From: Oscheius dolichura
Lineage: Eukaryota > Nematoda > Chromadorea > Rhabditida > Rhabditidae
DNA: 64,000 nucleotides
Assembly: GCA_932521035.1 (NCBI GenBank)
Contig: OW051492.1
Location: forward strand, 9,176,001-9,240,000
Direction: 5' to 3'
In this document: in pieces, positions 11,920 through 22,357 of the stretch
How the letters are laid out: each line of letters begins with the position of its first letter
How positions within the stretch are numbered: position 1 is the stretch's first letter
Notes under the pieces: model-generated
What the model was told of the DNA's origin: nothing
Databases searched by the model: none
Seen by the model: the letters and a program-made list of their open reading frames with translations, nothing else
Position numbers and translations under genes: made by a program

Positions 11920-13205
11920 ATGGTCGACTATCAAGCAGTGGTCGTCGATCTTCTTCACTGCCTCCACCGGCGCGGCTACCCGCCAACGAAGGAGGACATC
12001 ATGGCCCTGAACAGCTCCCACTACAAGGCCCACAACTGCCGCGGGATGGCCAATGTCCGTCGTATCGTCTCGAGACTTCATTTCGGTGTCCAGGTTCGTA
12101 TTTTTATCACTTTTTTTTTGGAATAACACGGTAATTTAGAACAACAAGCCACCGCACTGGGTACTGGAGAGCCCTAACATGATGGAAATCTTCAAGCTGG
12201 TTGTTATTGACTGTAAGAAGAACTTCAAGTCCAATGACAGTACGTTCCTGCTACCGTGTCCTGCTAACAACTACCGTAATCTCTTCGCAAAATACCGGTG
12301 CCGGCGCTTGGCGCGCGCCGTAAACGCGCTCCAACTAACACTGAGATAGTGACCGCCGTTTTCGCCAATTTTCTCCATTTTTTTCATTTTCTTCCACACT
12401 ATTTCGACCGCGAAATCTTACAGTTGCTGGAAAAATGGAAACACTTCAACATGGACCAACAAATGGCTGAAAAGCTGGTCTTGACAAGAATTGATCTGCC
12501 CTCGCCCGTTCCCGTCAGATTAGCGTTTAAATTTTGTTTTGATTGAAGAAAATGGAGTCAAAGTGTTTGACTAGCCTAGAAAAAAGTCAAAAGCCTTCTG
12601 TAAATTCAGATTGCTCTATATTAGACCTTTAAAATTGGCAGTAGAGCGCGTTTTTTTGGCGCGCGCTTTTAGAAGGAGCACTGTAATTCCGCCAATTTCT
12701 TCGCTCTAAAATCTCGATTTTTTCAGAAGCCTATCAGGATGGTCTTACCAAGGCCGTCAGGAGCCGACTCGTCCCCGCGAATCTTCCTCGTCTCGTGAAA
12801 AAGGAGCTCGAGCCTGTGGACAGGAGCCGACCCATGCCCGCGAGCCTTCCTCATCTGCTGAAAAGGGAGCCCGAACCGGTAGAGAGGAGCCGACTCGTTC
12901 CTGGGAGTCCTCTTCGTCTCGCAAAAAAGGAGCTCGAGCCGGTGGACAGCGGCATTCCGAAGAGCGAGGAGCTGGTCCGCCTGAAGCAGCACATCCGCTG
13001 CCTGGAAACCAAGCTCCAAGCCAAGGAAATGGAAATCGACGAGCTGAAGACCCGCTGCGAGACGAGGAACGACCGCCTGCATGTCCAATCGATGCAGATC
13101 CAGGAGCTGCTTTACACGGTGGAACAGAAGAACCAGGAGATTGTCATCTTGGAGGATCGAGTGATGACGATGGAACAGATGGCCGCCGCGACCCGCGCCA
13201 TCTGA
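11920..13205 (+). CDS. Unrecognised protein with triplicated KKELEPVD motif and C-terminal coiled coil
   Basis: Three exons with GT-AG junctions and matching phases: 11920-12093, 12140-12239 and 12727-13205, about 250 residues. The N-terminal part (MVDYQAVVVDLLHCLHRRGY, then HWVLESPNMMEIFKLVV) looks like a small helical domain that I cannot name. Residues from about 100 contain three back-to-back units of about 22 residues, each SRLVPxxLPRLxKKELEPVD-like (12765-12950). The last 75 residues (from SEELVRLKQHIRCLETKLQA) form a heptad-rich coiled coil, implying oligomerisation. The intron at 12240-12726 carries dispersed GCGCGCC/ACGCGCTCC repeats and an open stretch LLEKWKHFNMDQQMAEKL that cannot be spliced in frame. 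AATAAA lies at 13282-13287. Confidence 0.7.
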
Positions 13206-13975
13206 TGTCAAGAAGGAGACGAAAGTTGATGAAGAAGAATTCGAGCTTTGTAATCTGAAAAACTCATCAAAGTCAATGTGTTTTAATAAAATCCTTCTCT
13301 TTTTGTATTGTTTTGTTTATTTTCTTGTATTTTCTCTTGATTGTGGCCCGAATCAGGATCTTGAAACTTCTTCGACTTCAATTCGGCTTGATGGGAACAG
13401 GACTTTGTCAAAACTGCTGCTTCAAACCTTCGAGGAGACCCCTCTTGACCTTCCAGAACCAGTAGGATCCGATAGCCAGCCAGGAAATCAATGAATTCCA
13501 GAAACGTGTTGACTCTTCTGGGGATATTGACCCTCAAGGAAAGTCTTTACCACCAAGATGAGCCGATGTGCCCGGTTTCCACCACAGAGATCGTCCTCGA
13601 CCACCAGAATAAGCAATCTACCTTGACCACTAGGCTCTCTAATACTTACACGAGTTGCAGGCCGGCCAGGAAAGAAAGGACAGGCGATTCTTGAAGATGT
13701 AGACTCCCGTGACATATCAGGCAAGCGTCGAGCTCTTGAGAAGGTGGAAGGTCCTGCAGCGATGACTTTCCATCAATTTTATGCTTAAAAACAACAGTTT
13801 AACTTACGGTAACGACGCAAAAGAAGCGTGCCAGGCCCATAAAGTGGTCATAAGGTCTACAATAAAGTAGAGAAAGCAGCTTCCTCGAAGCGGCGCTTTG
13901 CCGAGTTCTTATGGCTTTTGGCTCGGCGATTGGTGAACTCTAATTGCCCTTTTCTCTTTATTCCAAGGCAATAAA
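13206..13975. other. Intergenic; 3' end of previous gene and upstream region of R1
   Basis: Contains the AATAAA of the preceding gene and several frames without resemblance to anything. The last 110 bp contain the palindromic motif listed separately at 13872-13884. Nothing else supported. Confidence 0.4.
13872..13884. promoter_or_regulatory. Shared RING-gene upstream palindrome (R1)
   Basis: GAAAGCAGCTTCC, about 92 bp before the R1 start codon. The same AAAGC-N-GCTT(T) palindrome precedes R5, R9, R10 and R11, and a 3-nt-spaced form precedes R7 and R8. Inferred cis-element. Confidence 0.45.
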
Positions 13976-15217
13976 ATGATTTTTGAAAAGTTGATGGCAT
14001 CTGTCCTTGAGCTGTTCTTCAAGAAGAAAGGTAATAATTCTTCTTTACTCTCTGGAGCAAAAGACTTCAGATTCCTCTTCCGTCCTCATTCAGGCTGGAT
14101 CCTCTAGCGATCCTTCTATTGTGGAGCCCAGTCTAGCGGAGACAGTAGAAGAGCCAGTTTCTAGAGATCAGGATGATCTAACCCAACTACAGATCGAACT
14201 GCTGGTAGAGACAGTCATGGCCAAGGGACGGAGTCTCGCTGAACGTAAGTTCGCTTTGAAAGCTTCCTCCTTTTTGATTCTGGAAAAAAGGATCCAGTTT
14301 TTTTTATTAGACATTGTAAAGCACGCCTTTCTCTACACCGTGATTAATTTATAGCCGAAGAAACAGTTTCCTTGGGGTTTTAGGGGCTAAACAAGGCGCG
14401 CTGTCATTGAAGAGCAAAATCGAGAAAATCCACCAAAAACTCGTGAACTTTGAATCTTTCAGAGATCCACCTCCTCCAAGTCGAAGATGAAGTGACGCAG
14501 AGTCTTCCAAACTGCGTAGTTTGCTGGCAATCTTACAGTAAGAAACGGGTTCCCCTGGTCGGAACCTGTGGCCATACCGTCTGTCGCCGCTGCGTCTGGT
14601 CCATGGGCAGCGACGATTGCCCAACTTGCAGAGGATACGACAGTTTCCGCCATCCGGTAAAGAATTTTCTTGCCTGTGGTGAGTTATACTTGAGTATTGT
14701 ACGGTTTTTTTCCGCTACAGTAACCCATGGGCAAAACGACAAAACGATCAATTTGAAAATACAGTACCCTTTTCCAGATCTTATTGAGCAAATGAACAAA
14801 CTCCGACCGTATGAGAAAGAAGAAGAAGAAGAGCAAGAAGATGATGAGGAAGCGGATTATAGAGTAGATTACGGAGTAGACAATGAAGTAGAGTTAACGA
14901 CTTGGGAGGGTGAATATCTAGGAATTGTTCCCGAACGCAACAGGTTTTCAGATGATACAGATGACAATTGGGATCTACTTGACATTGATAGTTTGGATGC
15001 TGACCATCGGATTGACCACCGTTTGAGACCGATTACTGAAGAAATTAGACAGCGAAGGGAGGATCACGCCTACAGCCATGTTCGCGTTATGTTTGGGGTA
15101 CTGAATGTAGCACCGGAAAGAGACGATACCGAGATATCAACAGAAAATGAAAGCAGTACCTTCCACGAAGACGAATTGATGGATGATGTGCTCATTCCTT
15201 CGTGGTTTTTCGATTAA
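13976..15217 (+). CDS. R1: C3HC4 RING-finger protein of a nematode-type family, probable ubiquitin ligase
   Basis: Likely E3 ubiquitin ligase; RING domains recruit E2 enzymes through two bound zincs. Exons: 13976-about 14030 (MIFEKLMASVLELFFKKK), 14077-14240 (ending MAKGRSLAE), 14462-14679 (RING), 14779-15217 (acidic tail). The RING reads CVVC, then C-G-H-T-V-C, C and CPTC, so all eight ligands are present (CPTC instead of the usual CPIC of the family). The RING exon ends at NFLACG and the next begins with DLIEQMNKL, the phase-1 junction shared by all members. The tail opens with a Glu/Asp block (KEEEEEQEDDEEAD) and continues acidic to VLIPSWFFD-stop. First of a same-strand block with R2-R5. 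Confidence 0.82.
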
Positions 15218-15648
15218 ATTGTCTTGTAATTATGTGAAAATAAATTATCTTCCAGTAAAAGAAGCCATGTTTTACTGGCTTCAAGCTGATCTTCCTCTTA
15301 TCCCTTTATTCAATACAAACAGTTTTGCCTGGGAAACAATAATAACACTGGAAAATAGCGATAGGATATCTAAATCCAGAGACAGCGGCTGGCTCTACTG
15401 TCCTTTTTAATAAATGTCTGAACAAAACGGCTAACACAGATTCTAACATCCAATCGGTTTGAACCTCGTCGCGGGCTAATCTTGTCTAATCAAGCAGTCT
15501 TAATATTCCTTGTGGCCATCAAACAAAAACTCTGTAATTGATTTTTTACTGGACACAAAATATCTGTAAACAACGGGCGCCAAAAGCGAAGGGAGCTAAC
15601 AATTTACTCAATCTGTACCCATTAATCGATAACGACACCGCTCTTAAA
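15218..15648. other. Intergenic between R1 and R2
   Basis: AT-rich, with AATAAA signals just after R1 (around 15239) and near 15408. No coding potential or clear copy of the upstream palindrome seen. Confidence 0.35.
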
Positions 15649-16673
15649 ATGTCTAATCTCGAGGAAGAATGTAAGATTCACCCCATTCATTATGGGCAAC
15701 ACGTATTCAGGTCCCCCAACCGTTCCTCCTACCGAAGAGCACACTACATTCACACTGGATACAGTCGCTAGAAATGAGAATGCTCCTACTCAAGAACAAA
15801 TTCAAGAATTTCTGGACAAACTGAAGGCGAAAGGCGGAAGTCTCGTTGAACGTAAGTTTTCCTTTGTCAATTTGTAGCTGAACCACTCTAAAGAACTTTA
15901 TTTGCTCGTGGTAGGACAATATAAAGGTCATTTTGTCTAATGGTATACTGTCTAATGGCCTTTTTTAAGGTCTAAAACTTTTTTAATGGGTCTGTAACAA
16001 AAAGATACCTTCAAATGTCAGTGACTCGCCTCCTTGAAACGGAATAAATACTAGAGTATCTTATAAATTATACCATCTGTTTGGCCCCATACAGTAAGAA
16101 GAATAGGACACCTCTCGTGGGAGTCTGTGGCCATACAATCTGCCGTCGCTGCGTCAGCTCTTTTCAGCCCTTCGATTGCCCCATTTGTAGGGCTAGGAAT
16201 AGTTTTCAGAGGCAGTCGAAGAACTTTCTGGCTTGTGGTGAGTTTCCTTTGAAATTTAAGGTATAGTATCAACTTATTTTTCAGATCTTTTTGAACAAAT
16301 GAAGAAATTCCGAGTCAATGAAGAGGAAGAAGAGGCCAGAGAAAACAACAACGGCGACATTATAATCTTATCTGACGATGACATTGATGACGTGCAAATT
16401 GTAGAGCCAGACTTTTATTTGGGCTCTCCAGAAATCCATATTTTAGAGGAGAATGACAGGCAGGATAGAGAAGAAGTCGAAGAAGGCTTGGTAGAACTGG
16501 AAAATGGGAATAATGGAGCCCAAAACAGAATGGAACCCAGTCCCGTGGATACCTTGTTCCTTGCTATGCTGGCAGCAGAAGAGGATCGACTAAATGACAT
16601 CGCTGCTCAGCTGAATTCCGAGATACCGGCACCGGAAAATGCTCAGGTGATTCCGGATGAGCTCTTTGACTGA
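15649..16673 (+). pseudogene. R2: RING-family copy with in-frame stop and a lost zinc ligand
   Basis: Same exon plan as R1: 15649-15670 and 15711-15851 (N-terminal, ending KGGSLVE), a RING exon from about 16020 to 16239, and an acidic exon 16285-16673. In the RING exon the segment that should read like KETPEHLLNCSIC reads ETE-stop-ILEYLINYTIC. It therefore has a TAA at about 16045 and Tyr in place of the first RING cysteine. Downstream the remaining ligands (CGHTIC, C, CPIC) and the junction NFLACG/DLFEQMKKF are intact. The tail contains DIIILSDDDIDD, a good SUMO-interacting-type motif, and ends VIPDELFD-stop. With no alternative acceptor that skips the stop, I call it a recent pseudogene. 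A sequencing error would need to hit two codons. Confidence 0.7.
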
Positions 16674-17071
16674 TAACTAACTCAATACACGGGAATTCCC
16701 AATAAATGTCATATTAATTCTGATTGAATGTTCTTGTATCCTACATAAAAGGTGTCGCCAAGGAATACAACAAAATTATATGGAACACGGCCCAGAGAGA
16801 TGTCTTTTTCTAGAAATGAGGTTTACTTGGACAGAGAAATGAACAGAAATGAATCGCCGGGATCGATTCGAATTTTTGCACCAGCTGAATTGGTGAAATT
16901 TCGTGTTCACCCGAGAAAGCGGTCCTCTTCAAAGCGACCTGGTCGTTTACTTCCCTTTCTCGCGTTGCTTCGGCTCATTTCAATAATTCCTGTCCACCGT
17001 CCTTCCTCACTCTATATCTCTCCCCTTTTCCTCTTTCAACTGTAAAATTTGTAGACTATCTCCTCGTTCCA
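16674..17071. other. Intergenic between R2 and R3
   Basis: AATAAA just after R2 (near 16701). The open frame at 16752-17045 has no family resemblance and ends in a pyrimidine-rich run before the next ATG. Nothing supported. Confidence 0.35.
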
Positions 17072-17622
17072 ATGGTTGAATCCAGCGCTGCCTTTTCAAA
17101 ACTCTACGAGCAAATGAATAAGCGTCTCGCCGAGAAGAAGGAACGTGAACAAGTTGAGCAGAAAAAAGAGATCAAGTACAGTGACACCGACGGGGTTCGA
17201 GCTGCTATTGTCGCTGTTCGCAATAAACTTCCGTGTAACATACAATTGGCCGATCATATGAGAGGAAGCTGGAACGACCACGTGAATAGTTCGGCTTCTG
17301 GTGAGTTTGGTCGTTTTCTAGGTTACTGTAGCCGCACGTAAACAGCTGACAGCGAGCCGTTGTGTGGCCGGGCGCGTTGGACAAAATTCGCGAAACAAAA
17401 TGAAACTTCACTTGAATTTATCACTCATTTTTGATGATTTTATAACTTCAAAATTTAGTGAATCCCAACAGGAAGATTACTGTTGCCGACATGGGTATTC
17501 GCGAAGCCATCGCCGCCGAACGACACCGTATTCTAATCTACAGACGTAGCAGTACCGTACATCAAACTTCTGGAGCACTGGCAGCCGAAGAAGGACCTCG
17601 ATACTACTCCCGTACTAATTGA
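17072..17622 (+). CDS. R3: RING-less relative of the R5 tail (IREAI-AER motif protein)
   Basis: Two exons, 17072-17301 and about 17459-17622, giving about 130 residues. It starts MVESSAAFSKLYEQMNKRLA; the YEQMNK text matches the DLLEQMxK opening of RING-family tails. Two related motifs follow: DGVRAAIVAVRNKL and MGIREAIAAERHRI. The second closely matches DDIREAIVAERTRIRMDRR in the tail of R5 (near 23130). No RING cysteines are present. An alternative splice (GTGAGT donor at 17302 to an acceptor near 17545) would instead append VAVPYIKLLEHWQPKKDLD and run to a stop near 17670; that frame resembles a TFIIS N-terminal (LW) domain. I cannot decide between them. Either a truncated paralogue or a gene of its own. 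Confidence 0.45.
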
Positions 17623-17931
17623 GCGCTCTGGAGTTCCATTTAAACATTTGCTCTGTAATATTGTCATGTTGTAATGTGTTGGAAATAAATGATCTCTCTG
17701 ACTTCTCTAATTGTGTTTCTCTCTCTCTCTAGAACCAATTCATCCTATATGAACAGTGTTATCACAAGAAACATTGTCACTTCGAGAGATATGTTCCCAG
17801 ACCTCTTGGCCTCCAGCTCCTTCTGCGGCAAGTGATAAGAACAGCAGCGTGATTGTAAGCGTAGTATCCTCCAGCAATATCAGTTTAATTACCAGCCTCT
17901 CTCCACTTCTCCGCCTAAATACAAGATTAAA
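17623..17931. other. Intergenic between R3 and R4
   Basis: AATAAA near 17684, then a CT microsatellite (TCTCTCTCTCTCTC, about 17717-17731). No gene seen. Confidence 0.4.
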
Positions 17932-18392
17932 ATGTCTGAAGAAGGTGAGATCCCTCCCTCTTTATTATGCGTAATACTTATCCAGATCCTTTCTCCCCTC
18001 CTCCTTCGAAAAAATCGAAGAAACGCAGGGCAACACGCTTTTAGCTTTTGGTGGGTTTTCCTCAATTGAATATCAACGACCTTTTCCAAAAGACGTAAAC
18101 AATCAAAATATGTAGCGATTTTCGTTTTATCGTCCCAATGTTGAAATTTATCAGTCCTTTTTTAGATGTCATTAAACAATTGAACAAGTTTTCACCGGAA
18201 GAAGAAGAGGAAGAGAATGATGCCGAGGAGAGGGCCGTAGATCTTCAGGAGCCGAATGGGAACCTCGATCCTCTAGCCGACCATTCTCCCATAGGTTCCG
18301 TGGCCCAACGATGTTTTCAAATCATACGCCAGCTAATGGAAAGGGACGGACCACTTAATCCTCAATTGGAAAATCCTCTGCCTCCAGTTTAA
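17932..18392 (+). pseudogene. R4: RING-family relic without the RING exon
   Basis: A short first exon at 17932 (MSEE, then a GTGAG donor) can splice to an acceptor near 17986 and read DPFSPPPSKKSKKRRATRF-stop. Further on, a typical family tail exon follows TTTTTAG at about 18166: DVIKQLNKFSPEEEEEENDA, ending PLPPV-stop at 18392. The helical and RING exons that normally lie between are absent, so no zinc-binding domain can be made. AATAAA follows near 18450. A decayed copy next to the large inverted repeat. Confidence 0.6.
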
Positions 18393-18586
18393 AATATGGT
18401 CAGTTTTTTTTCTTTATTTTTGATAAGTTTGATGAGCGGATTGTGATGGAAATAAATGTGTAAAATCGGCATTGCCTGTTTCATTTTCAGAGCCTTTCAG
18501 GAAAGAAGTAAACGGCTGTCTTTGGAGCCGAGACATATCCATTTCTGCTGGTTACGGTACATATATCGCCGTGTAATTTTGGAACA

Positions 18587-19569
18587 TACTTTCTACGGTA
18601 TTCTTTTCCTTTATTCAATGTTCCGTTGACAGCTGCCTGGTCGAAAATCCTGTCAAAACTGCGAAATCCTGTCAAAACCGGCGTGTCGCCTTTTTCTACC
18701 GGCTTTTTCAGTCAGTTCCGCTTCGTCTTCTCCAGCAGCCGGTCGTCTGTGTCGTCTTTTCCAGGTTGTCTTTTTCTATTTTTAAAGTTTGTAAAAGTAG
18801 CCAAAATTGGCAAAAAAAGGCGCGCGGGCCCCCATCGAGGCCGGCGCCACTCTGTCTTGCCTCTCGTTCCCCGCCGGGGAACCGACAGAGAAATGGCGTT
18901 GTGGGATAACTTCCCACGTAAAATTACGTCTCCCCGTTCATTCGGGTCAAACTTTTGAAATTTCCCGGTATTTTTTGCTTGAAAAATGGGATAGAGACGG
19001 CGAATGGGACACGCCGAGAGGGAATCCGCCTCTCTCGGCAACCTCTTCCTCGGGAGAGGCGTCCTGCCCAGTAGACTGGTGTCTCCGGTGTCCTTTTGTG
19101 GCCACCGCGGTGTTTGGACACTGCAACTGGACTCGGGCACTATAGGCTACTGGAAGAGCTCTTCCCAAATTAGATCTTTGGTCAAAAAACTTGTAAAGAC
19201 TTCCAAATTATTGTGTTTTTATTCTTCTGCTCGGTCTGTTTATTTTCAGGAATTGGGATCTGTGGATCAACGACGCACTGGGAGGAAATGGAGGAGACGA
19301 CGAGAGGCAGAGAGGCGGCAGAGGTGGAGAGACGAGGGACGGCTGACGAGTATGCTCCTTTGGAATCTGATTCAACCGGTTTTTCTTCTAGGTTCCGTAG
19401 AAATTGAAGAAAGTCCGAATGAGCATCGACCGAAATGAAGATATCCTGGGTCAAGCAATGGATCTTGGACGATGGGCCGATGTGCAGTTGCGACGAGATC
19501 CTCGACAAAACCACAGCCATCGAGGAAGACGGCCGGATGTGAATAGACTACGACCCGGGAACGAAGAAG
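18587..19569. repeat. Large inverted repeat, left arm
   Basis: 983 bp, matched in reverse complement by 20841-21821. Outer edges are TACTTTCTACGGTA (18587) and TACCGTAGAAAGTA (21821); inner edges are CGAAGAAG and CTTCTTCG. By eye the arms differ at only a few percent of positions, with one cluster near 18680-18695. The arm contains exon-like sequence of the gene fragment described at 19435-20284. Confidence 0.9.
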
Positions 19570-20284
19570 ACGGCTGTCTCGATCTTCAAGTTCACGGATA
19601 TCCTCTTCGAGTGCACCTCCACCAGCCGGATATACCTCCGAGGAACAGCAGTGGACAAGCTGGCAACCAGCTCAAATGAGTCTCCCCTTACCACGGCCTC
19701 CTCTACGCGGCTCTTTTAGTGCTGGTGGCGAAAAACTAAGGAGAATGAAGATGGTGGATAGGCTGGACAAGAACGCCCGACCCCCAACGTCTTTCCCCTC
19801 CACTGCCGATGGAGAGACCCGGAGAAGAGGGCCTGAAGATCTGAAGATCCCAGGTTGGTTCGGTTATAGACTCTCCCGGGTCCAGCCGGTCGCCGACCAA
19901 TTCAAGATCACGGAGATCGTCGAGGACTTTGCCCAGTAATAAACAAGAAGGAAAAGTACCGACAGGGCTTTTACGCCTGTGGTGCGCAAAAGGGGCAACG
20001 GCCATAGCGAGCCGTTATCGTGGGATAGATTTGGCGTGAAAAGGAGAAGACGACAGAACGGACAGAGAACGGGGTAGCAGCTGCTTGAAAATATAAATAT
20101 TTCTGAATTTACCCCACAAAAGAGTAGAGAGCCACGGAGATCTCCTAAATCCGAGTCCGTTCCTTTCTGTCCCGTTGTTTCAGCGGATCTCCTTGGCATT
20201 GGCATTGGTGCATCTTCTATTGCCATCCTAATTTCGCTCCTTCTCGGCTTCTGGCTTCTAGAGAAAAAAAGGTACATGGATTAG
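19435..20284 (+). pseudogene. Damaged type-I membrane protein gene fragment
   Basis: A plus-strand frame from 19435 reads MKISWVKQWILDDGPMCSCD and continues, after an in-frame TGA at about 19540, into IDYDPGTKKTAVSIFKFTD, ILFECTSTSRIYLRGTAVDK and LATSS. The composition and paired cysteines suggest a small extracellular domain; I cannot name it. Downstream, after a TTTCAG acceptor near 20182, an exon encodes ADLLGIGIGASSIAILIS LLLGFWLL EKKRYMD-stop, a membrane span with a short cytoplasmic tail. The exons between could not be resolved. The first part lies in the left arm of the inverted repeat and is duplicated, with the same TGA, in the right arm. The stop and the broken structure argue for a pseudogene. 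Confidence 0.5.
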
Positions 20285-20840
20285 TTCAAACGTTACCTTA
20301 CCTTCAAAGCGGCTGGACGAGGATGAGGCAGGAGGAGGCGAGAGAGACGGGAAGAAGGGGCAGGGAGACAACTGAAAACCCAAAATAGATCACTGTTGGT
20401 TGGTGAATTTACCATTAATGCCAACAACATTTTGATCAAATCCGACGCGTAGTAATTGTTCTCCGGTCCATGTCAAAGAGGCACAATCCGTCGTCTTTGA
20501 TTTCCTTCTCATTTGGAGCATTCGAATGGCCAAAATGCAGGACGGTGCAGTTTTCTCCCCTGGCAGCAATGCGTGTCTAGGTCAGATGACGGCAGCCGTC
20601 GTAGAAATAGACGAAATCGGGAAGCAGACTGAAAAAAACACATAAATATGATAAATTTCCATTGTTTTGCGCGGCAAGTAGATTACGGTAGGGGCGAGCC
20701 CAACAAACCGTCCAGCTGCCGAGATCTTACGGGTGCGGTCGCGCGCCTGGCTGCTACCGTAACCCTGCCGGAATTAGGTGTTTCCTCATTATTTAAAGGT
20801 TTTTACAGAAAATAATGTACCTTTCCATCTGCTCCTTTTT
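20285..20840. other. Spacer of the inverted repeat
   Basis: Holds a purine-rich stretch (20320-20370), dispersed TACGGTA repeats, and at 20711-20732 one terminus of the CCGCACCCGTAA palindromic element. No intact gene. Confidence 0.45.
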
Positions 20841-21821
20841 CTTCTTCGTCCCCGGGTCGTAGTCTATTCACATCCGGCCGCCTTCCTCGATGGCTGTGGT
20901 TTTGTCGAGGATCTCGTCGCAACGGCACATCGGCCCATCGTCCAAGATCCATTGCTTGACCCAGGATATCTTCATTTCGGTCGATGCTCATTCGGACTTT
21001 CTTCAATTTCTACGGAACCTAGAAGAAAAACCGGTTGAATCAGATTCCAAAGGAGCATACTCTTCAGCCGTCCCTCGTCTCTCTTCCTCTGCCGCCTCTC
21101 TGCCTCTCGTCGTCTCCTACATTTCCTCCCAGTGCGTCGTTGATCCATAGAGCCCAATTCCTGAAAATAAACAGACCGAGCAGAAGAATAAAAACACAAT
21201 AATTTGGAAGTCTTTACAAGTTTTTTGACCAAAGATCTAATTTGGGAAGAGCTCTTCCAGTAGCCTATAGTGCCCGAGTCCAGTTGCAGTGTCCAAACAC
21301 CGCGGTGGCCACAAAAGGACACCGGAGACACCAGTCTACTGGGCAGGACGCCTCTCCCGAGGAAGAGGTTGCCGAGAGAGGCGGATTCCCTCTCGGCGTG
21401 TCCCATTCGCCGTCTCTATCCCATTTTTCAAGCAAGAAATACCGGGAAATTTCAAAAGTTTGACCCGAATGAACGGGAGACGTAATTTTACGTGGGAAGT
21501 TATCCCACAACGCCATTTCTCTGTCGGTTCCCCGGCGGGGAACGAGAGGCAAGACAGAGTGGCGCCGGCCTCGATGGGGGCCCGCGCGCCTTTTTTGCCA
21601 ATTTTGGCTACTTTTGCAAACTTTAAAAATAGAAAAAGACAACCTGGAAAAGACGACACAGACGACCGGCTGCTGGAGAAGACGAAGCGGAACTGACTGA
21701 AAAAGCCGGTGGATAGTGTCGACGCGTCGGTTTTGACAGGATTTCGCAGTTTTGACAGAATTTTCGACCAGGCGGCTGTCAACTGAACATTGAATAAAGG
21801 AAAAGAATACCGTAGAAAGTA
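20841..21821. repeat. Large inverted repeat, right arm
   Basis: 981 bp, reverse-complement copy of 18587-19569 with a 1271-bp spacer between the arms. It repeats the exon-like text of the left arm on the opposite strand, including the nonsense codon. Confidence 0.9.
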
Positions 21822-22357
21822 GTTTCTTATGCTTTCCTCCCTGGAAGAAAAAACTGTATATTCTATCTAATTCATATTCTGTTAGATGTTTTATTGTAGT
21901 CTCGTGGTCTACACTTCGCACTGCGGGGATGCGCATAATCAAGGGCCTGTCTACGATGATTCATTTCTGTTATTCTACAGCTCTTCTCGCTGACTAGATA
22001 TTCTCTCCCGTTTTCTACCTGTCGACACTGAAATGCGTCTGAAGAAGTTCAACGTCGTCATATTTTTCTTTGGCTGAAAAATGGGGAGCTACAGTCCATT
22101 TCTACCTCGACGAGGCGCATTTCCGTTCCAGGACCCAATGTTAGATCATATTTACCGTAACCTCCTTACTAAACAGTCCAAAAACCATATTTCCTCCGAC
22201 GAATCTCATCTACAGTATAAAGCGATAGGGGAGCTGCTTTACTCGATGCGATGCGAATGAATTCGGCTTTTAACAGTTCCTTTCGCTTCTCTACCAGGGA
22301 CAGCGTTAAATTCCATCCGTTTTACTCACTCTTCCGCTCTTCTTTTCCTCTATCATA
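21822..22357. other. Intergenic, upstream region of R5
   Basis: No coding sequence seen. It includes AGCTGCTTT (22232-22240), a reduced copy of the palindrome found upstream of other RING genes, about 118 bp before the R5 ATG, followed by CCTTTCGCTTCTC near 22280. Confidence 0.4.

Noticed and set aside
13276..13494. Frame with a hydrophobic start (72 codons)
   Set aside because: It starts at the poly(A) signal of the previous gene, and nothing downstream supports it.
18712..19140. Minus-strand frame repeated at 21270-21485
   Set aside because: Repeated only because both arms of the inverted repeat share it; the plus-strand exon signals of the gene fragment fit better.
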